DNA of 64,000 nucleotides from Dechloromonas sp. (GTDB taxonomy: Bacteria > Pseudomonadota > Gammaproteobacteria > Burkholderiales > Rhodocyclaceae), in assembly GCA_028687035.1 (NCBI GenBank), contig JAQUAX010000007.1, forward strand, positions 62,001-126,000, in the 5' to 3' direction. The notes below the pieces were generated by a model. The model did not search any database. It worked only from the letters and a program-made list of their open reading frames with translations, and was not told the origin of the DNA. Position 1 is the first letter of the stretch. The number at the start of each line of letters is the position of its first letter. Shown here one piece after another: positions 30,508-41,393 of this stretch. A program made the position numbers and the translations under genes.

Positions 30508-30536
30508 ACAGGCACCTGCGGGTGCCTGTTTTTTTC
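30508..30536 (+). terminator. Intrinsic terminator after cytochrome c'
   Basis: A 9-bp stem, ACAGGCACC with GGTGCCTGT and a 4-nt loop, is followed by seven T. It would uncouple most transcription of the downstream cytochrome b561 gene. Confidence 0.9.
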
Positions 30537-30561
30537 CAGCTTTCGATAAAAAAGGCAGCAC

Positions 30562-31251
30562 ATGAACAGCCAACGTTTTCTGCTCTGGGACATCCCGACC
30601 CGGGTCTTCCACTGGACCCTGGTGCTCTGCGTCGTCGCCGCCGTGGTCAGCGGCCAGCTCGGCGGCAACCTGATCGACTGGCACGGACGGATCGGCCTGG
30701 CCGTCGTCGGCCTGCTCGCCTTCCGGCTGGTCTGGGGCGTCGCCGGCACGACCTATGCCCGTTTCCGGCAGTTCTTCCCGACCCCGTCGCGGCTGCGCGC
30801 CTATCTGAACGGCGAGTGGCAGGGCGAAGGCCACAACCCGCTCGGCGCGCTGGCGGTTTTCGGCCTGCTCGGGCTGTTGACCGTGCAGGTCGCGACCGGT
30901 CTGTTCAGCAACGACGACATCGCCTTCAGCGGCCCGCTGGCCGATCTGATCGGCAAGGAGGTCAGCAACCGGCTGACCGGCCTGCACCACCTGGCGGGCG
31001 ACGCGCTGATCGGCCTGGTCGCGCTGCACGTCGGCGCGATCTTCTTCTACGCCCATGCCCGTGGCCGGAACCTGCTGAAGCCGATGCTGACCGGCTGGCA
31101 GCAAGGGGAGGGCGAGCCGGCGCGCGGGGGCGGCCTGCCGGCGCTGCTGGTTGCGCTGGCTGTCGCCGCGCTGGCCGTCTACGGGGCCAGCGGCGCCTGG
31201 CTGCCGGAACCGCCGCCGCCGCCGCCGGCGGCCGAAACGCCGAGCTGGTAA
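30562..31251 (+). CDS. Cytochrome b561-type di-haem membrane protein
   Basis: This 229-residue protein has four core membrane helices with haem-ligand histidines: FHWTLVLCVVAAVVSG near residue 16, DWHGRIGLAVVGLLAFRLVWG near 38, a third near 95 and GLHHLAGDALIGLVALHVGAIF near 142. A fifth C-terminal helix precedes a Pro-rich tail (EPPPPPPPAAE). It belongs to the bacterial cytochrome b561 (Ni-hydrogenase-type) family, which moves electrons between quinones and periplasmic c-type cytochromes; the neighbouring cytochrome c' is the likely partner. Confidence 0.88.
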   Translation: MNSQRFLLWDIPTRVFHWTLVLCVVAAVVSGQLGGNLIDWHGRIGLAVVGLLAFRLVWGVAGTTYARFRQFFPTPSRLRAYLNGEWQGEGHNPLGALAVFGLLGLLTVQVATGLFSNDDIAFSGPLADLIGKEVSNRLTGLHHLAGDALIGLVALHVGAIFFYAHARGRNLLKPMLTGWQQGEGEPARGGGLPALLVALAVAALAVYGASGAWLPEPPPPPPAAETPSW

Positions 31252-31348
31252 ACTGGAGAAAGCCACCGTCTACGGTGGCCTTCGATCGTCCGGCGGCCAA
31301 CTATTCCGATTGCCAGCCGGGATTGGGGATATTTCTGGAGTTTGGACG

Positions 31349-31792
31349 ATGACGGCAAGAAAAATCCTGGGGGCGCTGCTGGTGTTGACGCTGGCCCTGC
31401 CCGCGGCGGCGATCGAGGCAAGCTCGACGGTCAGGGTGACGCCCTTGCTGCGTACCGCCCAGAGCTGGGACGGCAAGCCGATCGCCTATCCGGCCGGCGC
31501 TGGCGAGGCGGTGATGCTGATTGTCGAGATCGCACCGGGGGGACAGACCGGCTGGCACGAACACGGCGTGCCATCGTTCGCCTATGTGCTGCAGGGCGAA
31601 CTCGAAGTCCGCCTGGCCGACGGCCGCAAGAACCGCCTGGTTGCCGGCGATGCGCTGGCCGAGGTGGTGGGTGTGCTGCATAACGGGAGGGTGGTCGGCG
31701 ACGTGCCGGTGCGTCTCGTCGTCTTTTACACGGCGGGAGAAGGCCGGCCGCTGACTGTCGCGCATCCGGAATTCCAGCCGCCCGAAAAGTAA
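31349..31792 (+). CDS. Exported cupin-domain protein
   Basis: This 147-residue protein has a signal peptide (cleavage after AAA near residue 22) and one cupin barrel with metal ligands in GGQTGWHEHGVPSFAYVLQGE near residue 65 and a second motif around GVLHNG near 109. Function is unknown. CTGGAG lies 8 nt upstream of the ATG. A small hairpin (GCCACCG with CGGTGGC, 31262-31279) separates it from the cytochrome b561 gene. It is convergent with secF across a bidirectional terminator. Confidence 0.83.
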   Translation: MTARKILGALLVLTLALPAAAIEASSTVRVTPLLRTAQSWDGKPIAYPAGAGEAVMLIVEIAPGGQTGWHEHGVPSFAYVLQGELEVRLADGRKNRLVAGDALAEVVGVLHNGRVVGDVPVRLVVFYTAGEGRPLTVAHPEFQPPEK

Positions 31793-31816
31793 AAAGCCAC
31801 CGCGAGGGTGGCTTTT
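31792..31816. terminator. Bidirectional terminator between the cupin gene and secF
   Basis: A perfect 10-bp inverted repeat, AAAAGCCACC with GGTGGCTTTT and a 5-nt loop, has T-runs on both strands. It starts at the last base of the cupin stop codon. Confidence 0.9.
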
Positions 31817-31836
31817 CCGGGTCGGCGGCGCCTGAT

Positions 31837-32784
31837 TCAGACGCAGGCGCCGTCCTCGGTGGCGCCTTCGACGACCTTCTTCTGCTTGGCGATGAACTGT
31901 TCGCGCGAGACGCCCAGCCACATGACCAGCGGGCTGGCGACGAGCACCGACGAGTAGATGCCGAAGCAGATGCCGATGGTCAGTGCCAGCGAGAAGTAGT
32001 ACAGCGTCTCGCCGCCGAAGACCAGCATCGACAGCACCATGATCTGCGTCGAGCCGTGCGTGATGATCGTCCGGGAAATGGTGCTGGTGATCGCGTGGTC
32101 GAGCACCTGCGGCGTGGTCAGGCCGCGCACCTTCTTGAAGGTTTCGCGGACGCGGTCGAAGACGACGACCGATTCGTTGACCGAGTAGCCGAGCACGGCG
32201 AGCACCGCGGCCAGCACCGACAGCGAGAATTCCCACTGGAAGAAGGCGAAGAAGCCCAGGATGATGACCACGTCGTGCAGGTTGGCGATGATCGCCGACA
32301 CCGAGAAGCGCCATTCGAAGCGGAAGGCGAGGTAGATCACGATGCCGACGATGACCAGCAGCAGCGCCATCGCGCCGTTCTCGGCGAGTTCCTTGCCGAC
32401 CTGCGGGCCGACGAACTCGACGCGCGACAGGCTGGCGCCGGGGGCGGCGCTCTCCAGCGACTTCATCACCGTCTCGCCGAGCTGGGCGGTGTTCTGCTCG
32501 CCCTTCAGCGGCAGGCGGATCATCACGTCCTGCGACGAGCCGAAGTTCTGCACCGAGTAGTCGGAGAAGCCTGCCTGGCCGAGCGCGCCGCGGATCTTCT
32601 CGAGATCCGCCGCCTGCTCGTACTTGACCTCGACCAGCGTGCCGCCGGTGAATTCGACCGACAGGTGCAGGCCCTTGGTCAGCAGGAAGAACACGGCCAG
32701 CACGAAGGTGACCAGCGAGATGATGTTGAACTTCAGCGCGTGGCGCATGAAGGGAATGTCTTGCTTGATGCGGAAAAATTCCAT
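31837..32784 (-). CDS. secF: Protein translocase subunit SecF
   Basis: This 315-residue RND-like membrane protein has the SecF N-terminal helix, the periplasmic domain with SVEFTGGTLVEVKYEQA near residue 43, and the C-terminal membrane bundle with VVIILGFFAFFQWEFSL near 186, VLGYSVNESVVVFDRVRE near 211 and TSTISRTIITHGSTQIMV. With SecD it uses the proton-motive force to pull secreted proteins out of SecYEG. It follows secD by 12 bp. Length is normal. Confidence 0.97.
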   Translation of the reverse strand: MEFFRIKQDIPFMRHALKFNIISLVTFVLAVFFLLTKGLHLSVEFTGGTLVEVKYEQAADLEKIRGALGQAGFSDYSVQNFGSSQDVMIRLPLKGEQNTAQLGETVMKSLESAAPGASLSRVEFVGPQVGKELAENGAMALLLVIVGIVIYLAFRFEWRFSVSAIIANLHDVVIILGFFAFFQWEFSLSVLAAVLAVLGYSVNESVVVFDRVRETFKKVRGLTTPQVLDHAITSTISRTIITHGSTQIMVLSMLVFGGETLYYFSLALTIGICFGIYSSVLVASPLVMWLGVSREQFIAKQKKVVEGATEDGACV

Positions 32785-32796
32785 GACCGTTTTCCC

Positions 32797-34674
32797 TTAT
32801 TTCTGACCGTTGACCGCGGCGGTGCCCGGCTTCCAGATCTGGCCGATCGCCACCTTGGTCAGCTTCTTCTGGCGGCCGTAGATCAGGTTGACCAGCGCGC
32901 GCGACACGACGACCGACGAGAAGATCGAGGTCAGGATGCCCAGGCAGTGGACGACCGCGAAGCCGCGCACCGGGCCGGAGCCGAACAGCAGCAGCGCCAG
33001 GCCGGCGATCAGCGTCGTGATGTTGGAGTCCAGGATGGTGCCGAAGGCGCGTTCGTAGCCTTCCGAGATCGCCGCCTGCGGCGGCATGCCAGTGCGCAGT
33101 TCCTCGCGGACGCGCTCGTTGATCAGCACGTTGGCGTCGATCGCCATGCCCAGCGTCAGCGCGATGGCGGCGATGCCGGGCAGCGTCAGCGTCGCCTGCA
33201 GCAGCGACAGGATGGCGACCAGGAACAGCAGGTTGGAGGCCAGCGCCAGCACCGAAACGACACCGAACATCTGGTAGTAGGCGATCATGAACACGGCGAT
33301 CGCGACGAAGCCCCACAGCGTCGAGTGGAAACCCTTGCGGATGTTGTCGGCGCCGAGCGACGGGCCGATCGTGCGTTCCTCGACGATGTCCATCGGCGCG
33401 GCCAGCGAGCCGGCGCGCAGCAGCAGCGCGGTGTCGGTGGCTTCCATGCTCGACATCCGGCCGGAGATCTGCACGCGGCCGCCGCCGATTTCGCTGCGGA
33501 TCACCGGCGCGGTGATCACTTCGCCCTTGCCCTTCTCGATCAGCAGGATGGCCATCCGCTTGCCGACGTTGTCGCGCGTGATGTCCTTGAAGATGCGGGC
33601 GCCGGCGGCGTCCAGCGTCAGGTGCACGGCCGGCTCGTTGGTCTGGCCGTCGAAGCCGGGCTGGGCGTCGGTCAGGCGGTCGCCGGTCAGCACGACCTGC
33701 TTCTTGACCAGCAGCGGCTGGCCGCCGCGCTCGGTATAGACCTCGGTGCCGAACGGCGCGTTGCCGGCCAGCGCGGCGTCGAGCGCGCCCGGCGCGTCGT
33801 CGACCAGGCGGATTTCCAGCGTCGCGGTGCGGCCCAGGATGTCCTTGGCCTTCGCGGTGTCCTGCACGCCGGGCAGCTGGACGACAATGCGGTCGGCGCC
33901 CTGTTGCTGGATCACCGGTTCGGCGACGCCGAGTTCGTTGATCCGGTTGTGCAGCGTCGTGATGTTCTGCTTCAGCGCGAATTCGCCGATCTTCTTCTGG
34001 GCTTCCGGCTTCAGCGTCGCGACCAGGCGCAGGTCCTCACCGTCGCCGAGTTCGGCCAGCACCAGGTCCGGCTGGCTGTCGGCGATCGCGGCGCGCGCCT
34101 TGCCCCGGGTGTCGGCATCGCGGAAGCGGACGACGATGCGGTCGCCTTCGCGGCCGACGCCGGCATGGCGGATGTTCTTGTCGCGCAGCGCGGTGCGCAG
34201 GTCGGCCGAGGTCGAGTCGAGGCGCTTCTGCAGCGCGCCCTTCATGTCGACCTGGAGCAGGAAATGCACGCCGCCGCGCAGGTCGAGGCCGAGGTACATC
34301 GGCAGCGCGTGCAGCGCGGTCAACCAGCGCGGGGAGGCCGAAAGCAGGTTCAGTGCGACGACGTACTGCGGATCGGCGGCATCCGGGTTGAAGGCCTTCT
34401 CGAGCAGATCCTTGGCCTTCAGCTGGGTGTCGGTGTCCTTGAAGCGGGTCTTGACGCCGTTGAAGTCGAGCTGGATGCCGTCATGGGCGACGCCGGCCGA
34501 TTTGAGCACTTCTTCGACGCGGGCCTGCGTCCGCTCGTCGGTCTTCAGCGTCGCCTTGGCGCTGGATACCTGGACGGCCGGCGATTCGCCGAAGAAATTG
34601 GGCAGCGTGTAGATCAGGCCCAGCACCAGCGCGACCGCGACGGTGATGTACTTCCACAGGGGATAACGATTCAT
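32797..34674 (-). CDS. secD: Protein translocase subunit SecD
   Basis: This 625-residue protein has the SecD order: N-terminal membrane helix, the YLGLDLRGGVHFLLQVDM segment near residue 127, a large periplasmic region with QLPGVQDTAKAKDILG near 268 and the family motif LRAGSLAAPMDIVEERTIGPSLG near 428, then the C-terminal membrane bundle with GMAIDANVLINERVREELR near 528. It works with SecF. An intrinsic terminator lies between yajC and secD, so secD expression may depend on read-through or a further promoter. Confidence 0.97.
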   Translation of the reverse strand: MNRYPLWKYITVAVALVLGLIYTLPNFFGESPAVQVSSAKATLKTDERTQARVEEVLKSAGVAHDGIQLDFNGVKTRFKDTDTQLKAKDLLEKAFNPDAADPQYVVALNLLSASPRWLTALHALPMYLGLDLRGGVHFLLQVDMKGALQKRLDSTSADLRTALRDKNIRHAGVGREGDRIVVRFRDADTRGKARAAIADSQPDLVLAELGDGEDLRLVATLKPEAQKKIGEFALKQNITTLHNRINELGVAEPVIQQQGADRIVVQLPGVQDTAKAKDILGRTATLEIRLVDDAPGALDAALAGNAPFGTEVYTERGGQPLLVKKQVVLTGDRLTDAQPGFDGQTNEPAVHLTLDAAGARIFKDITRDNVGKRMAILLIEKGKGEVITAPVIRSEIGGGRVQISGRMSSMEATDTALLLRAGSLAAPMDIVEERTIGPSLGADNIRKGFHSTLWGFVAIAVFMIAYYQMFGVVSVLALASNLLFLVAILSLLQATLTLPGIAAIALTLGMAIDANVLINERVREELRTGMPPQAAISEGYERAFGTILDSNITTLIAGLALLLFGSGPVRGFAVVHCLGILTSIFSSVVVSRALVNLIYGRQKKLTKVAIGQIWKPGTAAVNGQK

Positions 34675-34689
34675 GGTGGCTTTGAAGCG

Positions 34690-34713
34690 AAAAAGGCGGC
34701 CAGCGGCCGCCTT
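34690..34713 (-). terminator. Intrinsic terminator between yajC and secD
   Basis: On the minus strand AAGGCGGCC and GGCCGCCTT (9 bp, 3-nt loop) are followed by TTTTT. It sits about 15 bp upstream of the secD ATG and inside the otherwise continuous yajC-secD-secF run, so it probably acts as an attenuator. Confidence 0.8.
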
Positions 34714-34723
34714 CGGGGGGTGA

Positions 34724-35050
34724 TTACAGCGACTTCAGCGTGCCCTTGGGCAGAACCAGGCCGATCGACGGCTTCTGAACGACGACCTCGGTGCCTTCGG
34801 CGATCTCGACGGTCACGTAGACTTCGCCGACCTTGGTGATGCGGCCGACGATACCACCCTGGGTGACCACTTCGTCGCCCTTGGCCAGCGCTTCGAGCAG
34901 CGCCTTGTGCTGCTTGGCCTTCTTCATCTGCGGGCGGATCATCAGGAACCACAGCACGACGAACATCAGGATCATCGGCAGCAGCTGCATGAAGCCACCG
35001 GTCGGGTCGGCGGCGGCGCCGGCGGTCTGGGCGTGGGCAAGGCTAATCAT
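34724..35050 (-). CDS. yajC: Sec translocon accessory protein YajC
   Basis: This 108-residue protein has one N-terminal membrane helix (LLPMILMFVVLWFLMIRPQ, residues 23-41), followed by the conserved MKKAKQHKALLEALAKGDEV and VTQGGIVGRITKV segments. It forms part of the SecDF-YajC complex. It lies 45 bp downstream of tgt and upstream of secD in the order conserved in proteobacteria. Confidence 0.96.
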   Translation of the reverse strand: MISLAHAQTAGAAADPTGGFMQLLPMILMFVVLWFLMIRPQMKKAKQHKALLEALAKGDEVVTQGGIVGRITKVGEVYVTVEIAEGTEVVVQKPSIGLVLPKGTLKSL

Positions 35051-35095
35051 TGGAGGTTCTCCGGATAACGAAAAAATTCTGAACGGGCGATTCTA

Positions 35096-37244
<2,149 letters not shown>

Positions 37245-37257
37245 GTCGGGAAAGCGC

Positions 37258-38358
37258 TCATGGGGTGGTCGGGTTCTGCATCTTCTCGCCGAACAGGCCG
37301 ACCAGCACCGCATGGTGGCTGAGCAGCGTGCTGGCGAAGGATTCGGGCTGGACGCGGCATTCGTAATTGCTGGTCGACGAGAAACCGCCGACGCCGGGGA
37401 CCGGCGTGCCGCCCATGCGCGCCGCGAATGCGGCGACGTTGAGGGCGACCAGCGCGACGTTGGCCGCGGTGTCGGTGGCCTTGGTGCCGCCGGTCGTCGT
37501 ATTGACCAGTTCGCCGATGTCGCCGGTCGACACCGTTTCGTTCAGCGACACGCGGGTCCGCTTGCCGTCCGGCGTGATCAGCGCATAGCGGGTCACGAAA
37601 TCGACGAAGCTGGCGGCGGCGCGCGTCGTCACCTTGCCGCTACTCCAGAAACTGGTATCCGGCGTCAGCTGGCCGCCGAGCACGGTCAGGCGGACCTTCA
37701 GCGCGCTGGCGTTCAGCTTGCGGGCGATCTGCTCCTCCAGTTGCTGCGTCTTGGCCGCGGTGAAGCCGCCGGAAAAGCGCGAGCCGAAAGTCAGGAAATT
37801 GTCCTGCTTCGGCTTGCTGAACATCTGGAAGGCCTGGATGAACTGGGCCTCGTCGGTCAGCACCAGCGGCAGGCCGCCGGCCGAGAAGAACAGGCCCTTG
37901 CCGGCCTTGGCGTCCTGTTCGCTGGGCAGCGGGGTGATGCCGCTGCCCGCCAGCTCGGCGTATTCGGGCAGCGCCGCCAGCTCGGCCTGCGGCACGACGT
38001 CGACGCCGCGCGCCTTCAGCAGCTCGACGGTCTGCGCGTAGAACTTGTCGGCCAGCGCCTGGAACTGTTCGTTGCTGGCGCCGACCAGCTTGATCGTGAC
38101 GTCGGAATCGGCGCCGATCATCGCTTCGAGGCCGCTCAGCTGCTTGGTGTAGCGCAGTTCGCTGACGAACTCGACGGCGAAGCCGGTGATCGCGACCCGC
38201 TTGGCGGCGGCCGCCAGGTATTCCGGATTATCCACCTTGACCAGTTTGGCGGCCTGGGCCTTGAGGTCGCCGGCCAGTTCGAGTTCGGCGGCGGGAAGCG
38301 TGGCCGGCCCGAGGCACAGCGCGGCGACGAGGCAGAGGGGGAGTAGGCGGTGCGTCAT
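37258..38358 (-). CDS. Exported protein of unknown function (366 aa)
   Basis: The product has a signal peptide (cleavage after LPAAE near residue 24) and a long periplasmic part without recognisable catalytic motifs. Repeated alternation of KNG-poor alpha/beta segments such as [22 protein letters not shown] near 54 and [21 protein letters not shown] near 250 suggests a globular fold; Cys appears only near the end (ECRVQPESF). I do not recognise the family. ATG 38358 starts the signal peptide; the longer frame adds 13 residues of unlikely sequence. It lies 13 bp upstream of queA. Confidence 0.7.
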   Translation of the reverse strand: MTHRLLPLCLVAALCLGPATLPAAELELAGDLKAQAAKLVKVDNPEYLAAAAKRVAITGFAVEFVSELRYTKQLSGLEAMIGADSDVTIKLVGASNEQFQALADKFYAQTVELLKARGVDVVPQAELAALPEYAELAGSGITPLPSEQDAKAGKGLFFSAGGLPLVLTDEAQFIQAFQMFSKPKQDNFLTFGSRFSGGFTAAKTQQLEEQIARKLNASALKVRLTVLGGQLTPDTSFWSSGKVTTRAAASFVDFVTRYALITPDGKRTRVSLNETVSTGDIGELVNTTTGGTKATDTAANVALVALNVAAFAARMGGTPVPGVGGFSSTSNYECRVQPESFASTLLSHHAVLVGLFGEKMQNPTTP

Positions 38359-38440
38359 GGTCGTGTCTCCGGACAAAGGATTTGCCGATTCTAGCAATCT
38401 TTGCGAATAAAAAATGCTGTCCGGATGCCGGGTCCCGATG

Positions 38441-38469
38441 TGAAAACGGCCCTCCGTCGGAGAGCCGTT
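38441..38469 (-). terminator. Displaced terminator of the original tRNA-Leu gene
   Basis: An interrupted stem, AACGGC-CTCCG with CGGAG-GCCGTT, is followed on the minus strand by TTTTC. It lies 11 bp beyond the left copy of the tRNA 3' end. Before the element inserted, this would have been the tRNA-Leu terminator; now it is 9.6 kb from the gene. Confidence 0.65.
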
Positions 38470-38479
38470 GATATCCTGC

Positions 38480-38535
38480 TGGTGCCGGGAAAGGGACTCG
38501 AACCCTTACACCTTTCGGCGGCGGATTTTGAATCC
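38480..38535 (-). repeat. Left attachment repeat (tRNA-Leu 3' fragment, 56 bp)
   Basis: These 56 bp match 48115-48170 with one difference (A at 38510, G at 48145). They cover the tRNA-Leu 3' end, from the CCA end to the anticodon stem. There is no 5' half here, so this is an att remnant and not a working tRNA. Confidence 0.92.
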
Positions 38536-38965
38536 TTCCCGATGGCTTGAAGCCATTGGAACGCCGATGATTTTATGTGATTTGGTGGGATGACGCAATC
38601 CGCAGCGGATCGTTACACCGAAATATGTCTTGGGTCGATGCAGAAAAGGAAAAGGGCCAGCGCATCGCCGGCCCTTCCCTGCTTGTCGCGCTTCCCACCA
38701 GCGAGGCCGGTTAAGGAGGGGAAACCACAAGCTGACGGGGTTTTGCATGAACCCTGGCACTCGCCGTCTGATCCAGGTCCGGGAATCTGCTTTCGCTCCT
38801 GCCCGGAACAGGTACGCTTCTAACCAAGAAACCTCCCAATTGCCGTCCGGCAAATCCGGGCGCCTTGGCCTTGAATTGAATGAGGTGACACCGTGAGCCG
38901 GCTAGGAGAATCCGGGCGGGAGGTGTCTCACGCATGGTCAGCCGCCCATGCGCCCCTGAGCGATA
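38536..38965. other. Left-end region of the element without a convincing gene
   Basis: This 430-bp stretch holds a perfect palindrome (ATGGCTT-G-AAGCCAT, 38542-38556) next to the att repeat and a hairpin at 38652-38676 (AAGGGCC with GGCCCTT, inner GCG and CGC). The hairpin is followed on the minus strand by TTTTCCTTTTC and probably terminates the leftward operon. Short plus-strand frames at 38748-38894 and 38894-39016 touch each other but have no good ribosome-binding site, so I do not call them. Confidence 0.5.
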
Positions 38966-39526
38966 TCAGACGCGCCAGGCGCCGTTCTGCTGCAGTTCGT
39001 CGGCGATCTCCATGACCTGCTCCCAATGCGCAGTCAGTAGCGATCTTGCCCGCTTCTGGCAAAAGCCAGTGGTCGCTGGCTGGCCTGCCCGGCGTAGGTG
39101 CTCGGATGCTCTGGTCGAGTCATAAGTCGTCATCGAGCATTCACCCTGCCAGGGAAAGCCGGCGCTCAGCAATTCAGCCTGGCGCCCTGCAACATGCATG
39201 GTTGCCAGATCGATCGCCAGTTCAATATCGTCAGCCCGGCCAGCCTTTTCGCAGATCATCAGATCGATATCCACCAGCAGTTCATCGTCTTCGATCCGGG
39301 CGGGCGGCTCCGGCGCGAATTGGCTTGGGTACATGTGGAACGAGCCGCCTACATCATGCAGTTCAGCGCCAAAGGTCGGCAAACCGAGTGCTTTTGCCGC
39401 GACCGCATGGCCGGCTTCATGAATGGCGATGGTTCGGCGATCAAAGGAAACGTGCTGGTAGTCGAACAATCCGAATATGGTTCTCCTTTCGCGGTCGTGC
39501 GGCATCTTCTCAAGGCTGATCGTCAT
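38966..39526 (-). CDS. M41-like metallopeptidase domain protein
   Basis: This 186-residue protein contains TIAIHEAGHAVAAKALGLP with the zinc motif HEAGH at residues 36-40. Later, LATMHVAGRQAELL resembles the GGRAAE helix of FtsH-type M41 peptidases, and acidic residues in between could give the third ligand. There is no AAA domain and no membrane segment. A role in processing a phage or host protein is possible but unproven. GGGGGA lies upstream of the ATG, which overlaps the stop of the previous gene by 4 bp. It is the last gene of the element. Confidence 0.65.
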   Translation of the reverse strand: MTISLEKMPHDRERRTIFGLFDYQHVSFDRRTIAIHEAGHAVAAKALGLPTFGAELHDVGGSFHMYPSQFAPEPPARIEDDELLVDIDLMICEKAGRADDIELAIDLATMHVAGRQAELLSAGFPWQGECSMTTYDSTRASEHLRRAGQPATTGFCQKRARSLLTAHWEQVMEIADELQQNGAWRV

Positions 39527-39888
39527 AATTCCCCCATGAACACCAGCGACAAGTCGGGCGCTTCCAGCGGTATGTCGCCTAGGCTCGACACGTCGGTGGA
39601 AGTTGCGATCTCTTCAGGCAACCCCCCAGCGCGGGCAGCACGCCTGTAGTGCTCGATCAGAGTGGCGGCAGCGACGGCTTCTTCGCGCATTCTCAGGGCA
39701 ACGGCACGCCAGTAAGCGCGGTGGCAGTTGGCTGCAGCATCGAGAGCATCAAGCACGTTTTGCGCGCCCAGCCGGGCGGCTTGCCTGTCGCCGCTCGAGG
39801 CGGCACTCCGGTAGAGCGATTCGGCAAATTCCAGGTGACCGACCGCCTCCATGTATCTGTCGGCAAGGACGATCATTGGAGTTGGCAT
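39523..39888 (-). CDS. Element-encoded hypothetical protein (121 aa)
   Basis: This is a helical 121-residue protein (RYMEAVGHLEFAESLYRSAAS, AVALRMREEAVAAATLIEHYRRAAR) with an acidic C-terminus. I do not recognise it. The 5' end overlaps the capsid gene by 16 bp and the 3' end overlaps the M41-like gene by 4 bp, so the three are probably co-translated. No signal peptide or membrane helix is visible. A structural or chaperone role beside the capsid gene is only a guess. Confidence 0.55.
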   Translation of the reverse strand: MPTPMIVLADRYMEAVGHLEFAESLYRSAASSGDRQAARLGAQNVLDALDAAANCHRAYWRAVALRMREEAVAAATLIEHYRRAARAGGLPEEIATSTDVSSLGDIPLEAPDLSLVFMGEL

Positions 39889-40913
39889 CGCACGATCCCC
39901 TGGCGAGAAGTCAGGATGGCGCCGGTATAAAGGCGCGCCCTGATCTGCATGCCGTCATAGTGAATGTCCGCCTTCTTCTGCTCGATAAAAAATGGCGATC
40001 CCTCGATTTCAAAATTCAGTATGGAAATGGTCGGGTGCTGTTCGGGGTCAGCCATGAGGTAATAACGATCATCCTGAATGCCTGGCAGCACGAAAACCTG
40101 AATTTCACTTGCAATACCAAATTGGTTCAAAAGGTGCTTTGCATTGACCTCGTGCGCAGGATTTACCAGGATAAATTTTGCGGCGGCGTTGGTTTTCAAA
40201 CCCGGCGCAATTTCCTGATTGCGGAGTGCTCCAACCGCGCGCGACAGCGAATCCTCGGAGAAAAGAGTCGAGCAAGTAACAAGACTGCCTTCGTCGATCC
40301 CGAATGCCGGTTTTTCATCAGCAAGGGTTTGCGTGTAGTCCAGGGCGGCGGCAACTTGATTTGCCTCGATAGCGGCACTCGATGAGCCGATCCGCTTGGC
40401 GATTCTGGAAAAGAAAACGGTGTCGTTGTTGATGACTTGGTGGCGGCTGAAACCGAAGATTTTCGCCCAAGTCGATATGCTGCCGGATTCTGCTTTCTTG
40501 TCGGTCGTCCAGATTTCACTGATTTCACTGGGCTCGAAGCCGGCTTGCTCAAGAGCAATCAGGTCGACGTCGACTTCGGCATCGATAGAAACCGGACGGA
40601 AGTTGTCGACCTTGGTGATCGAGCAATAGGTACGGTGCGCGGCGGATACTTTGAAGGTGGCATCAGCAGCGACCTGGAGCGACTTGGCGACCGCGCCCGA
40701 GAATTCGGGCCGCCCCATCAGATTCGTCATGATCGATTTGACACCGCTGCCCCCGATGAAATTATTTCCGGGGGATGATGCATTGATCGACAGCGCCAGC
40801 TTTTCAAGCGGCCTTTCGACCGAAAAAGCCATCGGGTGCGGGTTGTTGATTTTTCCGCCGACAGCGATTGTCAGGGCGTCGATAATTGCTTCTCTGGGTG
40901 CTTCGTAATCCAT
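39873..40913 (-). CDS. Phage major capsid protein, Mu gpT-like
   Basis: This 346-residue protein resembles the major head subunit of Mu gpT type. The strongest segment is TWAKIFGFSRHQVINNDTVF followed by FSRIAKRIGSSSAAIEANQVAAAL in mid-protein, where these capsid proteins carry the GRIVGITRQAIINDD-like motif and a FxRI stretch. SITKVDNFRPVSI upstream fits the same pattern. I start at ATG 40913, which has GGAG 9 nt upstream; the frame extends to 40961 but that ATG has no ribosome-binding site. The family call rests on remembered motif patterns and needs a profile search. Confidence 0.7.
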   Translation of the reverse strand: MDYEAPREAIIDALTIAVGGKINNPHPMAFSVERPLEKLALSINASSPGNNFIGGSGVKSIMTNLMGRPEFSGAVAKSLQVAADATFKVSAAHRTYCSITKVDNFRPVSIDAEVDVDLIALEQAGFEPSEISEIWTTDKKAESGSISTWAKIFGFSRHQVINNDTVFFSRIAKRIGSSSAAIEANQVAAALDYTQTLADEKPAFGIDEGSLVTCSTLFSEDSLSRAVGALRNQEIAPGLKTNAAAKFILVNPAHEVNAKHLLNQFGIASEIQVFVLPGIQDDRYYLMADPEQHPTISILNFEIEGSPFFIEQKKADIHYDGMQIRARLYTGAILTSRQGIVRCQLQ

Positions 40914-41003
40914 TTGGCTGGTCTCCGTTAAATTTGAATTCGAGTGGTTATCGGGTGCCATTTAATTTTCGCAAAAATCTTCTGATGATTATTTGAAAAA
41001 TCA

Positions 41004-41393
41004 TCAGCGCAGCAGTTTGTGGATATTCTCTTGGGTTCTCGGAACCCTAACCCCTGTTCTAAATGCCTTGAAAATTGATTTATTCAAAGGTGACAGGCCA
41101 TCAAAATTGATCGCCCTACCCGGCGGACAAACTCTTGTTTCAAAGTTTCTGATAGCGATGGCAAGCGCGCCGGCCAGTTCCCAGGGGGTTGAAAATTTCA
41201 CGGAAAGGTGTCGCGCAGCATCAAGCAATGCTGTGTTTCTTTCTCTCGTGCGATGGAAATGATTAAGACCTAGTGCCGCCTCTAAATTCGACTCTGCTCC
41301 ATCGACATAGGCTTTCAGCCCATTGGCTAGCCAGGTGCATACCTCGGGATCTAGCTTTCCCGCCGCAGCTCGTGTCGCAAGTTCGATACTCAT
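41004..41393 (-). CDS. Element-encoded hypothetical protein (129 aa)
   Basis: The 129-residue product contains CTWLANGLKAYVDGAESNLEAALGL and a C-terminal basic segment ending RTQENIHKLLR. I do not recognise it. Its ATG overlaps the stop of the 271-aa gene by 4 bp, so they are coupled. Base composition is visibly less GC-rich than the flanking chromosome, as for the capsid gene. A 90-bp AT-rich gap separates it from the capsid gene. Confidence 0.55.
   Translation of the reverse strand: MSIELATRAAAGKLDPEVCTWLANGLKAYVDGAESNLEAALGLNHFHRTRERNTALLDAARHLSVKFSTPWELAGALAIAIRNFETRVCPPGRAINFDGLSPLNKSIFKAFRTGVRVPRTQENIHKLLR

Noticed and set aside
38480-38535. Second tRNA-Leu gene
   Set aside because: Only the 3' half is present. 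It is the attachment-site remnant.
38748-39016. Two touching plus-strand small frames at the left end of the element
   Set aside because: They lack suitably placed ribosome-binding sites, have no recognisable family and oppose the direction of every other gene in the element.
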